A stretch of 64,000 nucleotides of DNA from Brevundimonas vitisensis (lineage in GTDB: Bacteria > Pseudomonadota > Alphaproteobacteria > Caulobacterales > Caulobacteraceae), in contig NZ_CP067977.1 in NCBI RefSeq assembly GCF_016656965.1, positions 2,070,501 to 2,134,500 of the forward strand, read 5' to 3'. Position numbers and translations under genes: made by a program. The notes beneath the pieces were generated by a model that was not told the DNA's origin, did no database searches, and saw only the letters and a program-made list of their open reading frames with translations. Numbering within the stretch: position 1 is the stretch's first letter; each line of letters starts with the position of its first letter. Of the stretch, positions 43,228 through 52,453 are shown piece by piece.

Positions 43228-43707
43228 ATGACCGCCAGCATCGATACCGGCTTGACACAGGGCGAACGCAGCGGCGTGGCTCAGCAGCTGACCAAGGTGC
43301 TGGCCGACAGCTATGCCGTCTATCTGAAGACCCACGGCTATCACTGGAACGTGCGCGGGCCGGAGTTCTTCAGCTATCACAATCTTCTGGAGCTTCAGTA
43401 CCGCGAGATCTGGGCGGCGCTGGACGATATCGCCGAACGCATTCGTGCGCTCGGTGAGCTGGTGCCTCAAGGCGGCTCGGCCTTTGCCAATCTGACGTCC
43501 ATCAAGGACGGCGATCCTGAAAAGGACGCTCCGGAGATGCTGAAGGAGCTGATGCGCGACCACGAGACCGTCATCGCCACCGCCCGCGCGGCGCTGGATG
43601 AGGCGGATGAAGCCGGTGACGAGGCCAGCGTCGATCTGATGACCCAGCGCCTGGCCGCCCATGAAAAGGCAGCCTGGATGCTTCGCTCCAGCCTGGGATC
43701 GCGCTGA
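43228..43707 (+). CDS. dps: Dps-family ferritin-like protein
   Basis: 159 residues. Dps ferroxidase ligands are visible in LKTHGYHWNVRGPEFFSYHN and LELQYREIWAALDDIAERI, where His, Asp and Glu line the dimer interface. The C-terminus MTQRLAAHEKAAWMLRSSLG is typical. Dps forms 12-subunit shells that store iron and protect DNA from oxidants. A GAAGAGAG site precedes ATG 43228. It is divergent from the hybrid kinase. Confidence 0.93.
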   Translation: MTASIDTGLTQGERSGVAQQLTKVLADSYAVYLKTHGYHWNVRGPEFFSYHNLLELQYREIWAALDDIAERIRALGELVPQGGSAFANLTSIKDGDPEKDAPEMLKELMRDHETVIATARAALDEADEAGDEASVDLMTQRLAAHEKAAWMLRSSLGSR

Positions 43708-43804
43708 TCCGGAGAGAGAACGGCGTCATTCGCCTGAATGTCGCCGCCAACCTCGTGCAAGAAGACTGATACGAGGTGCGCGAGCACCGTCATCCGGACA
43801 CCAG

Positions 43805-44998
43805 ATGCGCGTCATCGACTGGACAGTCATGAAGGCTCAGGCCCGGCGGTTCGCCGCCGGTGTCCCCGCCGCCATGGCCGCTTTCGGTGTCGCGCTGGCC
43901 GCCAGTTCAACGCCGCGTCCGGACGTCGACCGGCGCGCAGAAGTGCTGGCGCGGACGACCCAGGGCGATTTGGGACCGGGCGGGCTGCGGGCCCTGACCG
44001 CGCGTTATGATCCGGCACTGCTGTCGCTCGCCGGACGGTTCGATCCCGGTTCTGTGCGTCCGAGCCTTCTGGGCCTGACTCCGGGCTGGGAAAGTCTGTC
44101 TCTGGCCGGAAAGCCCACACTGGATGGCGCGCCCCAGGGGCTGGATGCCCAGCGCATCAATGCCGCCATGCCGGTGGACAGCGGGGTTCTGCGCCCTGCC
44201 AAGCCCTTTGTCTTCCGCCCGCGCACGGCCGACGACCGTCGTCGCGCCCTGCGCTGCCTGACCCAGGCCATCTATTACGAGGCGGCGCTGGAGCCGACCG
44301 AGGGTCAGGAGGCGGTTGCTCAGGTCGTGCTGAACAGGGTGCGCGACCCCAACTATCCGGACACCATCTGCGGGGTGGTGTTCCAGGGGGCGGAGCGCGT
44401 GACCGGCTGCCAGTTCAGCTTCACCTGCGACGGATCCCTGGCGCAGGGTCCGGTCGCCTGGGCCTGGGACCGCGCGCGGATCGTGGCCGAGCGGGCCCTG
44501 GCCGGCCATGTGGCGGTGCGTGTGGGAACCGCGACCCATTACCACGCCGATTATGTTCACCCCTGGTGGGCCCCCACGCTGAACAAGATCACCCAGATCG
44601 GGGCGCACATCTTCTATCGCTGGAAGGGTGTCTACGGAGAGACGGCCGCCTTCCGCCAGGCCTATTCGGGTCGCGAGCCCGTGATCGACGAGGCCAGGTT
44701 CGCCCGGCCACGGATCGTGACGGCGGCGTCCGCAGCCCCGGACGAGGCCGATGCGGCCCTGGCTCAGGCCGCAGCCAATGGCGGCAGTGCGGTGCGTACC
44801 GTCGAGATCGATGGCCGCACCCGCGTGGTAGGGGTGACCAGCCTGGGCGGCCGGCGCCAGCCCACACCCGAGGAAGTTGCCGAGATCAACCGCAATCTGG
44901 CCGCCTATGAGGCCCCCCGGCCGGTGGTCTCACCGTCCGCCCCGCCCCCCGGGGTGACGACAATGGACGTCGAGGAAGTGGGTCGTCCCGGCGGCTGA
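43805..44998 (+). CDS. Second SleB-like cell wall hydrolase
   Basis: 397 residues from ATG 43805; an ATG at 43829 is close to the hydrophobic start (AGVPAAMAAFGVALAASS), which may be a signal or anchor. The hydrolase domain holds LRCLTQAIYYEAALEPTEGQ, AVAQVVLNRVRDPNYPDTIC, CQFSFTCDGSL and HYHADYVHPWWAP. It resembles the enzyme at 37530-38672 in the core but differs in the tail, which is Pro/Ala-rich. It probably works on peptidoglycan in growth or separation. Confidence 0.87.
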   Translation: MRVIDWTVMKAQARRFAAGVPAAMAAFGVALAASSTPRPDVDRRAEVLARTTQGDLGPGGLRALTARYDPALLSLAGRFDPGSVRPSLLGLTPGWESLSLAGKPTLDGAPQGLDAQRINAAMPVDSGVLRPAKPFVFRPRTADDRRRALRCLTQAIYYEAALEPTEGQEAVAQVVLNRVRDPNYPDTICGVVFQGAERVTGCQFSFTCDGSLAQGPVAWAWDRARIVAERALAGHVAVRVGTATHYHADYVHPWWAPTLNKITQIGAHIFYRWKGVYGETAAFRQAYSGREPVIDEARFARPRIVTAASAAPDEADAALAQAAANGGSAVRTVEIDGRTRVVGVTSLGGRRQPTPEEVAEINRNLAAYEAPRPVVSPSAPPPGVTTMDVEEVGRPGG

Positions 44999-45090
44999 CG
45001 CGGTAACGGCAAGGGGCGTTGCAACGGCTGTGGTTCGGATGCATTTCATGTCGTCCACCGCGCCCCAAGGCGCCCCACCCAGGCTTGAGC

Positions 45091-46647
45091 GTGTCTGCTG
45101 AAAGTCCCCCATTCGATGAACAGGCACGGCTTGCCGCGCTCTATGATTTCGACATTCTGGATTCCGGGCGGGAACGCGCCTTTGACGATCTGGCGGCTTT
45201 GATCGCCAGCATCTGCGATGCGCCGATTGCGGTCATCAATCTGATCGCTGCGGACCGACAGTGGTTCAAGGCAGAGGTGGGCCTGGGTGTCGATGAGACT
45301 CCGTTGGAGACCTCCTTCTGTCGGCATGCCTTGTTGCAGAACGATCACCTGATCGTTCGCGACACGACCGAGGACCCTCGGTTCAACTGCAACCCCCTGG
45401 TCCTCGCCGATGGCGGCATCCGTTTCTATGCCGGGGTCCTGTTGAAGACGGATGAGGGGCTGCCCCTGGGGACGCTGTGTGTGCTGGACACGCGCCCGAG
45501 GCCGGACGGACTGACGCCTCTGCAGATGCAGGCGCTGGAAACCCTGTCGCGGCAGACCATGGACCTGATGAAGCTGCGCCGGGCCGTGAAGGCAGAGCGC
45601 CGATCAGCCGAGGTGCTGGCAGCCACGGCCAGCAAACTGTCCGACAGCGAGGCCCGGTTCCGTGTGATCGCCGACTCCATGCCCCAGATGGTGTGGTCGA
45701 CGCTGCCCGACGGGTTCCACGACTATTACAATGCCCGCTGGTACGAGTTTACCGGGACGCCTGTTGGCAGCACGGACGGCGAGGGCTGGGCCGGCATGTT
45801 CCATCCGGAGGACCAGGCGCGTGCCTGGGCTCGCTGGACTCATTCGCTCAAGACCGGTGAGCTTTATGAGATCGAATATCGTCTGCGTCGCCACGACGGC
45901 ATCTATCGCTGGACTCTGGGCCGCGCCGCTCCGATCCGCGATGAAGATGGCCGCATTATCCGCTGGTTCGGCACCTGCACGGACATCGACGATCTGAAGA
46001 AGATTGACGAGGCCAAGGAGCTATTGAGCCAGGAACTGAGCCATCGGATCAAGAACATCTTCGCCGTCATCTCGGCCCTTGTGGCTTTGTCGGCGCGGCA
46101 GTTTCCCGAGGCCAAGGGCTTTGCCAAGTCACTACGCACCCGGATTAACGCTCTGGCACAGGCGCACGAATTCGTGCGTCCCCATTCGGAAGTGTCAAAG
46201 CCGCACATCGGCAACACCACCCTGCACGATTTTCTGGCCGCCTTGTTCAAGGCCTATGCCGGGTCGGACGGTGCGCCGCGGGTCGTGATCAGCGGAGACA
46301 ACGCCGTATTCGACGATCAGGCCGCTACGTCGGTGGCTCTGCTGTTCCACGAGATGGCCACCAACGCGTCCAAGTACGGGGCGCTGTCGAACGATCAGGG
46401 CTACATCACGCTGGACACCCGGGCCGAGGGCGACCGATTCATCCTGGTGTGGACCGAACACGATGGACCGCCCATCCATGAGCCGCCCACGCGCGCCGGC
46501 TTCGGGTCGTCACTGGCCACGCTTTCGGTCGAAGGACAATTGGGCGGACGCCTGGAACGACAATGGCTTGAGGGCGGTTTGCGTGTCGTGGCCGATCTGC
46601 CGGCCACCGCTTTGTCCCGCCGCCGGGCGGCACAGAATGTCGCATAG
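45091..46647 (+). CDS. GAF-PAS sensor kinase of the HWE type
   Basis: About 518 residues from GTG 45091; a TTG at 45019 also opens the frame but adds a Cys/Pro-rich piece with no domain. A GAF domain (about 10-160, with FCRHALLQNDHLIVRDTTED) is followed by PAS (about 190-310) and an HWE kinase core: the histidine in LSQELSHRIKNIFAVIS, then LLFHEMATNASKYGALS and WTEHDGPPIHEP. HWE kinases usually pair with stand-alone receivers in stress or light responses. The receiver gene follows after 95 bases. Confidence 0.92.
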   Translation: MSAESPPFDEQARLAALYDFDILDSGRERAFDDLAALIASICDAPIAVINLIAADRQWFKAEVGLGVDETPLETSFCRHALLQNDHLIVRDTTEDPRFNCNPLVLADGGIRFYAGVLLKTDEGLPLGTLCVLDTRPRPDGLTPLQMQALETLSRQTMDLMKLRRAVKAERRSAEVLAATASKLSDSEARFRVIADSMPQMVWSTLPDGFHDYYNARWYEFTGTPVGSTDGEGWAGMFHPEDQARAWARWTHSLKTGELYEIEYRLRRHDGIYRWTLGRAAPIRDEDGRIIRWFGTCTDIDDLKKIDEAKELLSQELSHRIKNIFAVISALVALSARQFPEAKGFAKSLRTRINALAQAHEFVRPHSEVSKPHIGNTTLHDFLAALFKAYAGSDGAPRVVISGDNAVFDDQAATSVALLFHEMATNASKYGALSNDQGYITLDTRAEGDRFILVWTEHDGPPIHEPPTRAGFGSSLATLSVEGQLGGRLERQWLEGGLRVVADLPATALSRRRAAQNVA

Positions 46648-46742
46648 GCGGGATGGCCTGAAACCTGCAACGCCATCGCACGTTGGGTTGGGCCGTTCCT
46701 GAATGGAGCGGCGTTCGACGAGAGGACAAGACTGAGACGGTT

Positions 46743-47150
46743 ATGACTGCGCGTATCCTGATCATTGAGGACGAGGCTCTGGTGGCCATGGAACTCCGCT
46801 TCGTGCTGGAGGACCTGGGGCATGAGGTCATCGGCACAGCAGCGGACGCTGCGACCGCACGCAACCTCGTGGCCGAGAATGAGGTGGATCTGGCCCTGGT
46901 CGACATTCACCTGTCCGATGGTCCGACCGGCATCGGGTTGGGGCGCGAACTGGGTCAGGATCGCGGCGTCAGCGTTCTGTTCATGACCGCCAATCCGGGG
47001 ATGGTCCGGGACGGCGTAGCCGGAACGATCGGTGTCCTGTCCAAGCCGACCGACGAACGCGCGGTGCAGACGGCCGTCGACTATGCCCTCAGGCGTCGCC
47101 AGGGCCGTCCGGTCGAATTTGCACCGCCCGAGCTACAGCTGTTCGGCTGA
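46743..47150 (+). CDS. Stand-alone response regulator receiver
   Basis: 135 residues. The phosphoacceptor is Asp54 (ALVDIHLSD), the acidic pair is at residues 10-11 (IIEDEALVA), and the switch lysine is Lys101 (VLSKPTD). There is no output domain, so it probably works by protein contact or as a phosphate sink. It is the likely partner of the preceding HWE kinase, as in other alphaproteobacterial pairs. Confidence 0.93.
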   Translation: MTARILIIEDEALVAMELRFVLEDLGHEVIGTAADAATARNLVAENEVDLALVDIHLSDGPTGIGLGRELGQDRGVSVLFMTANPGMVRDGVAGTIGVLSKPTDERAVQTAVDYALRRRQGRPVEFAPPELQLFG

Positions 47151-47157
47151 AGGCAAC

Positions 47158-48177
47158 CTACCAGGCGCCGATCTTTTCAGCCTCGTGGTGACTGATGGGC
47201 TGTCCCTGGGCCGCATGATCCTTTTCGGCCAGGAAGCGCACCGCCTCCAGGGCTGCCATACAGCCCATCCCCGCTGCGGTGACCGCCTGGCGATAGACGT
47301 CGTCGGTCACGTCGCCGGCGGCGTAGACGCCTTCGATCTCGGTCTGGGTCGTGCCGGGCTTGACCACCAGATAGCCTCCGGCCTTGGTTGCCAGCTGGTC
47401 CTTGAACAGTTCTGACGAGGGCGCATGGCCAATCGCGATGAAGACCCCGTCGGCCGCGACTTCGCGGGTCGAACCGTCCTGAACGTGTTTCAGCCGGGCA
47501 CCCGTGACGTTCGAGCCACCGTTCTCGGTCACGCCCAGGATCTCATCGACGACGTGGTTCCACACGACCTCCACCTTGGGATGGGCGAACAGCCGGTCCT
47601 GAAGGATCTTCTCGGCGCGGAACTCGTCCTTGCGGTGGACCACTGTAACCTTCGAGGCGAAGTTGGTCAGGAACAGCGCTTCCTCGACGGCGGTGTTACC
47701 ACCCCCGACCACGATGACCTCCTTGCCGCGATAGAAGAAGCCGTCACAGGTGGCACAGGCACTGACGCCGAAGCCCTGATATTTGGCCTCGCTTTCCAGA
47801 CCCAGCCACTTGGCCTGGGCCCCGGTGGAAATGATGACCGTCTCGGCCAGCATCTCGGCCCCCGAGTCCAGCTTCAGGTGGAACGGCCGGCGGGACAGGT
47901 CAGCCGAGACGACGATGTCGTGAATGATCTCGGTCCCGACGTGCTCGGCCTGTTTCTGCATCTGCTCCATCAGCCAGGGCCCCTGGATGACGTCGGCGAA
48001 GCCGGGATAGTTCTCCACGTCGGTGGTGATGGTCAGCTGCCCGCCCGGCTGCAATCCGGCGATGATGACAGGCTTCAGCAGGGCGCGCGCGGCATAGATG
48101 GCGGCGGTCCAGCCGGCGGGACCCGAGCCGATGATGGCGACGCGGACGGTACGGATGTCGGAGGAGGGCGTGGTCAT
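47158..48177 (-). CDS. trxB: Thioredoxin-disulfide reductase
   Basis: 339 residues. FAD-binding GSGPAG (17-22), the redox motif CATC (141-144) in GFGVSACATCDGFFYRG, and the NADPH site VVGGGNTAVEEAL are present. It reduces thioredoxin using NADPH in the cytoplasm. The gene converges on the receiver gene with 7 bases between. A plus-strand glycine-zipper gene lies upstream. Confidence 0.96.
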   Translation of the reverse strand: MTTPSSDIRTVRVAIIGSGPAGWTAAIYAARALLKPVIIAGLQPGGQLTITTDVENYPGFADVIQGPWLMEQMQKQAEHVGTEIIHDIVVSADLSRRPFHLKLDSGAEMLAETVIISTGAQAKWLGLESEAKYQGFGVSACATCDGFFYRGKEVIVVGGGNTAVEEALFLTNFASKVTVVHRKDEFRAEKILQDRLFAHPKVEVVWNHVVDEILGVTENGGSNVTGARLKHVQDGSTREVAADGVFIAIGHAPSSELFKDQLATKAGGYLVVKPGTTQTEIEGVYAAGDVTDDVYRQAVTAAGMGCMAALEAVRFLAEKDHAAQGQPISHHEAEKIGAW

Positions 48178-48255
48178 GCCCCTATTTAGGCGCTGATTCC
48201 GCTGTGCGCGATGCTAGGATTGCGGACATTCACAGACGAAACGGACGATTTGGTC

Positions 48256-48561
48256 ATGCAGCAGCGCAGTTTCATCGGAGTCGGCCTGGCGGTCGGCGTC
48301 GCGATCGGGGCGGGACTGGGCCTGGCGATGGGGAATCTGCCGATCGGCCTGGCCATCGGACTGGCGGTCGGCGTTCTGGTCGGGGTGTTGGCGGACATGG
48401 GTGACAAGCGACGGTCGTCGCGGCGCAGCGAGGGGGGCGACGGTGCCTATGTCTCTGACGCCGGTGCTCATGGCGGGGACCGCGGCAAGAGCATCGCCGA
48501 TCAGGACGGCAGCGATGGTGGGGCCGACGGAGGCGGTGACGGCGGTGGCGGCGGCGACTAG
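48256..48561 (+). CDS. Membrane glycine-zipper protein with Gly/Asp-rich tail
   Basis: 101 residues from ATG 48256; an in-frame ATG at 48211 is also open. Two glycine-rich hydrophobic segments (IGVGLAVGVAIGAGLGLAMG and IGLAIGLAVGVLVGVLAD) precede a basic patch and a low-complexity Gly/Asp tail. No family was recognised. It ends 4 bases into the 3' end of the ELM1-family gene on the other strand. Confidence 0.6.
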   Translation: MQQRSFIGVGLAVGVAIGAGLGLAMGNLPIGLAIGLAVGVLVGVLADMGDKRRSSRRSEGGDGAYVSDAGAHGGDRGKSIADQDGSDGGADGGGDGGGGGD

Positions 48562-49562
48562 GCCCGCGGGCTGACGAACCGCTCGACGATCGCCCTGGCT
48601 GCACGGTCGGTTTCAGCCAGCGGCTCGTAGGTCCAGGGAGTCAATGAGCCGTCGAAAGGCCGCGCCGCGCCGCGATCGCGCAGGTCAGCATGCAGCCGCG
48701 CGAACTTGCCCGCCGACTTGCGGGCCACCATGGGCAGAATGTGGACAGGCTTTCCGGTCGAGGCGGCCTCGGCGGCCATATTCGCGCTGTCCTCGGTCAC
48801 CAGGATGTGGTCGGCGGTGCCCAGGAAGGCGAAATAGGGATTGGGGCCGGTCTCATCCCAGATCACCGCTTTCAGCCCGCTCAGCCGTTCCGTCATGGCG
48901 GCACGTGCCTCCGGCGGTGTTCGACGTGAAAACGTCAGCATCAGCGAGCCCCCGGCGGTGTCGACCGCGGCCGCGATCAGTTCCGCCAGCGATCGGGCGT
49001 GGTCAACTGTCAGGTCGTGACTGCGAGACCGACCGCCGATCAGGACCGCCACCCGCGGATGGGGCAGGGCATCGATCGCTCCGGCGAAGGGAGGCATGGC
49101 TTCGGCCAGCCGCTCGGGCGTGATCCGGTGGGGAGAGCCGGTGATGGGCAGGACGTTTTTGCCCTGCACGCCGTCGTGGCGGGGGGCGACCACCATGTCG
49201 AAATCGGCGGTGCGCCAGCGGGGGTCCTGGGTCTGGATCACCCGTGTCCGGCCCCCTGAGAGGACCTTGGCCCACAGGCCCAAAGGCAGGGTCGCGCGCC
49301 CCGTGCCGATCCACAGGTCAGGCCAGGGCGTGTCCTCAGCAGGGAAAGGGCTGTCCGCCGCCGGGTCCAGCATGGCGCGGGTCTTCAACGCCGACGGCAG
49401 CCGGTCAAACAGGGGCCGCCAGCGCACGCGCCTCACCTCGATACGGGCGGGCACCAGACGCGCCACGGCCTCGGCCAGACCGAGGGCCTGATTTTCCATG
49501 CCGATGCGGCCGTCGGAGACGACCTGAATCAGGAGCGGGGGCTTATCGGCCCCTATTTCCAC
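48558..49562 (-). CDS. ELM1-family protein (DUF1022)
   Basis: 334 residues. It has the pattern of bacterial relatives of plant ELM1: [20 protein letters not shown] near the start, [38 protein letters not shown] and [20 protein letters not shown]. The layout recalls GT-B glycosyltransferases, so a sugar-nucleotide or envelope role is possible; the bacterial function is unproven. Its start overlaps the greA stop by 10 bases. Confidence 0.85.
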   Translation of the reverse strand: MEIGADKPPLLIQVVSDGRIGMENQALGLAEAVARLVPARIEVRRVRWRPLFDRLPSALKTRAMLDPAADSPFPAEDTPWPDLWIGTGRATLPLGLWAKVLSGGRTRVIQTQDPRWRTADFDMVVAPRHDGVQGKNVLPITGSPHRITPERLAEAMPPFAGAIDALPHPRVAVLIGGRSRSHDLTVDHARSLAELIAAAVDTAGGSLMLTFSRRTPPEARAAMTERLSGLKAVIWDETGPNPYFAFLGTADHILVTEDSANMAAEAASTGKPVHILPMVARKSAGKFARLHADLRDRGAARPFDGSLTPWTYEPLAETDRAARAIVERFVSPRA

Positions 49563-50026
49563 TCGACCTTGAGGATTTCATAGGCCTTGACGCCGCCGGG
49601 GGTGTTCACCTCGACCACATCGCCGACCTCCTTGGAAATCAGAGCCCGGGCGATCGGCGACGCGACTGAGATTTTGCCCTGTTTCACATCGGCTTCGTGC
49701 TCGCCGACGATCTGATAGCAGCCCTCTTCCTCGGTATCCTCGTCCACCATCGTGACCGTGGCCCCGAACTTGACGCGGTCGCCCGACAATTTGGAGACGT
49801 CGATGACCTGGGCGCGCGAAATCTTGTCCTCGATTTCGGCGATCTGGCCCTCGATCCAACCCTGGCGTTCCTTGGCCGCGTGATACTCGGCGTTTTCGCT
49901 GAGGTCGCCATGGGCGCGCGCTTCAGAGATAGCCGCGATCACCGCCGGCCTTTCGACCGACTTGAGTTGCTTCAACTGATCGTCGAGGGCGCGATAGCCC
50001 CCGGCCGTCATCGGCACTTTTTCCAT
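49553..50026 (-). CDS. greA: Transcription elongation factor GreA
   Basis: 157 residues. The N-terminal coiled coil with the acidic tip ([20 protein letters not shown], about 33-52) and the C-terminal FKBP-like domain ([20 protein letters not shown]) are clear. GreA enters the RNA polymerase secondary channel and stimulates cleavage of backtracked RNA. It is coupled to the downstream ELM1-family gene. Confidence 0.96.
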   Translation of the reverse strand: MEKVPMTAGGYRALDDQLKQLKSVERPAVIAAISEARAHGDLSENAEYHAAKERQGWIEGQIAEIEDKISRAQVIDVSKLSGDRVKFGATVTMVDEDTEEEGCYQIVGEHEADVKQGKISVASPIARALISKEVGDVVEVNTPGGVKAYEILKVEWK

Positions 50027-50133
50027 GTATCGTGAATTTCTTATGCCGCCCGAAGGGAAGGACCTGAACGCTGTACGATGGTCGCTGGGCGTGGGCGACC
50101 GGGCGGAGAGGCTAGGCCATCAGGCCGTCGAAC

Positions 50134-50322
50134 TCAAGCGGGGTGTCGCCGCTGACGGCGGTGAACCTGTTTGACCAGGCTCCAGGCCAGCCAGGCTACG
50201 GCTGCCAACCCCGCAAGCATGAAGGCGCCGGACACAAGGGCGATCCCCGCCACGACGAAAGCCAGGACGAAGGCGATGATGGCCGCAATGGCGGCGGTGA
50301 TCTGGAGGGTTCTCAGGCGCAT
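50134..50322 (-). CDS. Small two-helix membrane protein
   Basis: 62 residues beginning MRLRTLQITAAIAAIIAFVL; hydrophobic segments lie at about 8-27 and 30-50, and the C-terminus is basic (KQVHRRQRRHPA). No family was recognised. Between it and greA (50027-50133) nothing was seen. Confidence 0.5.
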   Translation of the reverse strand: MRLRTLQITAAIAAIIAFVLAFVVAGIALVSGAFMLAGLAAVAWLAWSLVKQVHRRQRRHPA

Positions 50323-50357
50323 AGGCGGTTAACGCCGACAATCGCCGGAGGTTGCGA

Positions 50358-51020
50358 TCACGCGTAGGCGTAGGGTCCGCCGCGTTCCAGGGCGCGCTGA
50401 TAGGCGGGGCGGGCATGGATGGCCGCGAGGAAAGCCTCGATCCGGGGCCGCCCGTCATAGGGGGCCCGGCTGCGTCCGGCCTCCAGCGGAAAGCTCATCA
50501 TGATGTCGGCAGCTGAGAACTGGTCGCCCGCGAACCAGGCGGATTTGCTCAGTTCAGCCTCCCAATAGGCGACGTGGGCGGCGATCTGAGGGTCGATGAA
50601 GCCCTCCTGCGCCTTGTTCGACACGGCATTGACGATCGGCTTGACCAGGCCGGGGGCCCGTTTCGGAAGCTGACCGAACACCAGCTTCAGCAGCAGAGGC
50701 GTCATGGCCGAGCCCTCGGCGTAATGCAGCCAATAGGTATAGCGACGGGCCTCAGCCGTGCCCGGCGTGGGACGAAGCCGCCCCTCACCATGCGTGTCCA
50801 GCAGATATTCGACGATGGCCCCTGTTTCGGCCACGCGCACCTCACCGTCATCGACGACGGGGGACTTCCCGAGGGGGTGGATGGCCCGAAGCTCGGCCGG
50901 TGCGAGCATGGTCTTGGCGTCCCGCTCATAGCGTTTCACCTGATAGTCCAGTCCCAACTCCTCAAGCAGCCACAGCACGCGCTGGGAACGGGAGTTGTTC
51001 AGATGGTGGACAGTGATCAT
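50358..51020 (-). CDS. Glutathione S-transferase family protein
   Basis: 220 residues. The thioredoxin-fold N-terminus (VHHLNNSRSQRVLWLLEELG, then KSPVVDDGEVRVAETGAIVE with the Ser-containing glutathione site) and helical C-terminus (GDQFSAADIMMSFPLEAGR) are clear. A serine or tyrosine type is likely; the natural substrate is unknown. The start ATG 51020 is close to a clustered intergenic region shared with the next gene. Confidence 0.9.
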   Translation of the reverse strand: MITVHHLNNSRSQRVLWLLEELGLDYQVKRYERDAKTMLAPAELRAIHPLGKSPVVDDGEVRVAETGAIVEYLLDTHGEGRLRPTPGTAEARRYTYWLHYAEGSAMTPLLLKLVFGQLPKRAPGLVKPIVNAVSNKAQEGFIDPQIAAHVAYWEAELSKSAWFAGDQFSAADIMMSFPLEAGRSRAPYDGRPRIEAFLAAIHARPAYQRALERGGPYAYA

Positions 51021-51104
51021 GGCGCGGCCTCTTCATCGGGCCGATCGACCCGGATGTGTCGAAGCCACGCCTAGCCTGACCCGGCCAAGCCGTCCACACG
51101 CACT

Positions 51105-51314
51105 TCAGACCCGGCGACCGCTCCACCGTTTGGCCGGACCGCCCTTCGGCGCCGATTTGCCCCGAACCGGACGTTTGGACGCCTGCCGCTGCTGCCACAG
51201 TTGCAGGGCCAGGGTGGCCAGGGCCAGCTTTCCCGCATGACGGCCCGCCATCCGGCGTCCGCCCCGGCTCAGAAGCAGGCCGCCGAGAACGGTGGCGATC
51301 TTGGGAATGGGCAT
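51105..51314 (-). CDS. Small basic protein, possibly membrane-associated
   Basis: 69 residues. A weakly hydrophobic start (IPKIATVLGGLLLSR) is followed by a segment AGKLALATLALQLWQQRQA and a Lys/Arg/Pro-rich end. No family was recognised. It lies divergent to selD, 98 bases from its start. Confidence 0.45.
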   Translation of the reverse strand: MPIPKIATVLGGLLLSRGGRRMAGRHAGKLALATLALQLWQQRQASKRPVRGKSAPKGGPAKRWSGRRV

Positions 51315-51412
51315 GTCTGATCTCCTTTTGAGCGAACCAAACGCCAGGGATGCGATCCGGTTTCGGGCGTGCGGCGATTGAACCGCCGCGCAGATTGGCT
51401 CAATCCAGGGGC

Positions 51413-52453
51413 ATGACCCGAACCGAACCCTCGCTGACCTCGCTCGCCCACGGTGGAGGCTGCGGCTGCAAATTGTCGCCGGGCGTGCTGCGCGACATCC
51501 TGAAGGATATGCCCCAGGGTGCGATGTTCGCCGACCTGATGGTGGGGAACGAGACCAGCGACGATGCCGCCGTCTGGCGTCTGAACGACACCCAGGCCCT
51601 GGTGGCCACGACCGACTTCTTCATGCCGGTGGTCGATGATCCGTTCCACTTCGGCCAGATCGCGGCGACCAACGCCCTGTCCGACGTCTATGCCATGGGT
51701 GGCACGCCGATCCTGGCCCTGGCCCTGGTCGGCATGCCGATCAACGTCCTGTCGTCCGAGACGATCGGCCGGATCCTGCAGGGTGGGGCCTCGGTCTGCG
51801 CTGCCGCCGGCATTCCGGTGGCGGGCGGGCACTCGATCGATAGCGTCGAGCCGATTTATGGACTGGTGGCTCTGGGGCTGGTCCACCCGGATCATATTCT
51901 GACGAACGCCGGGGCCCGTCCGGGCGACCGGCTGGTGCTGACCAAGCCGCTGGGTGTCGGCATTCTGAGCGCCGCGCTCAAACAGGGACGTCTGGACGAG
52001 GCGGGCTATGCCACCCTGGTCGCCTCCACGACCCGGCTGAACCGGTTCGGAGCGCGACTGGCCGGGCGGGGCGGGGTCCACGCCGTCACCGACGTGACCG
52101 GCTTCGGCCTTCTGGGGCATGCGCTGGAGATGGCCAGGGGAGCGGGCGTGACGGTAGAGTTGAGTGCCGATCCGCCTGTGTTGCCGGGCGTGCGGGCGCT
52201 GTTGGAGGCGGGGCTTCGCACCGGGGCGTCGGGCCGCCACTGGGCCGCCTATGGCCAGGATGTGCTGGGCTTGGACGAAGGCGAGCTCCGGACCCTGATG
52301 ACCGATCCCCAGACCTCAGGCGGGCTTCTGATCGCGGTGGCAGAGGGCGAACTGGCCGAGCTTCAGGCGGCTGCCCGGGCCGAAGGCGTCGACGCGGTCG
52401 TCGTCGGCCGTGTGGTGGAGGGACCGGCCCAGGTCCGCGTCCGTCCCTCGTGA
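51413..52453 (+). CDS. selD: Selenide, water dikinase
   Basis: 346 residues from ATG 51413; the open frame before it is not part of the family. The catalytic pair is Cys17 and Lys20 in GGGCGCK, exactly as in E. coli SelD and with a cysteine instead of selenocysteine. Then TSDDAAVWRLNDTQALVATT and AGGHSIDSVEPIYGLVA follow. It makes selenophosphate from selenide and ATP. Its stop overlaps the selU start (GTGA), so both proteins are made together. Confidence 0.96.
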   Translation: MTRTEPSLTSLAHGGGCGCKLSPGVLRDILKDMPQGAMFADLMVGNETSDDAAVWRLNDTQALVATTDFFMPVVDDPFHFGQIAATNALSDVYAMGGTPILALALVGMPINVLSSETIGRILQGGASVCAAAGIPVAGGHSIDSVEPIYGLVALGLVHPDHILTNAGARPGDRLVLTKPLGVGILSAALKQGRLDEAGYATLVASTTRLNRFGARLAGRGGVHAVTDVTGFGLLGHALEMARGAGVTVELSADPPVLPGVRALLEAGLRTGASGRHWAAYGQDVLGLDEGELRTLMTDPQTSGGLLIAVAEGELAELQAAARAEGVDAVVVGRVVEGPAQVRVRPS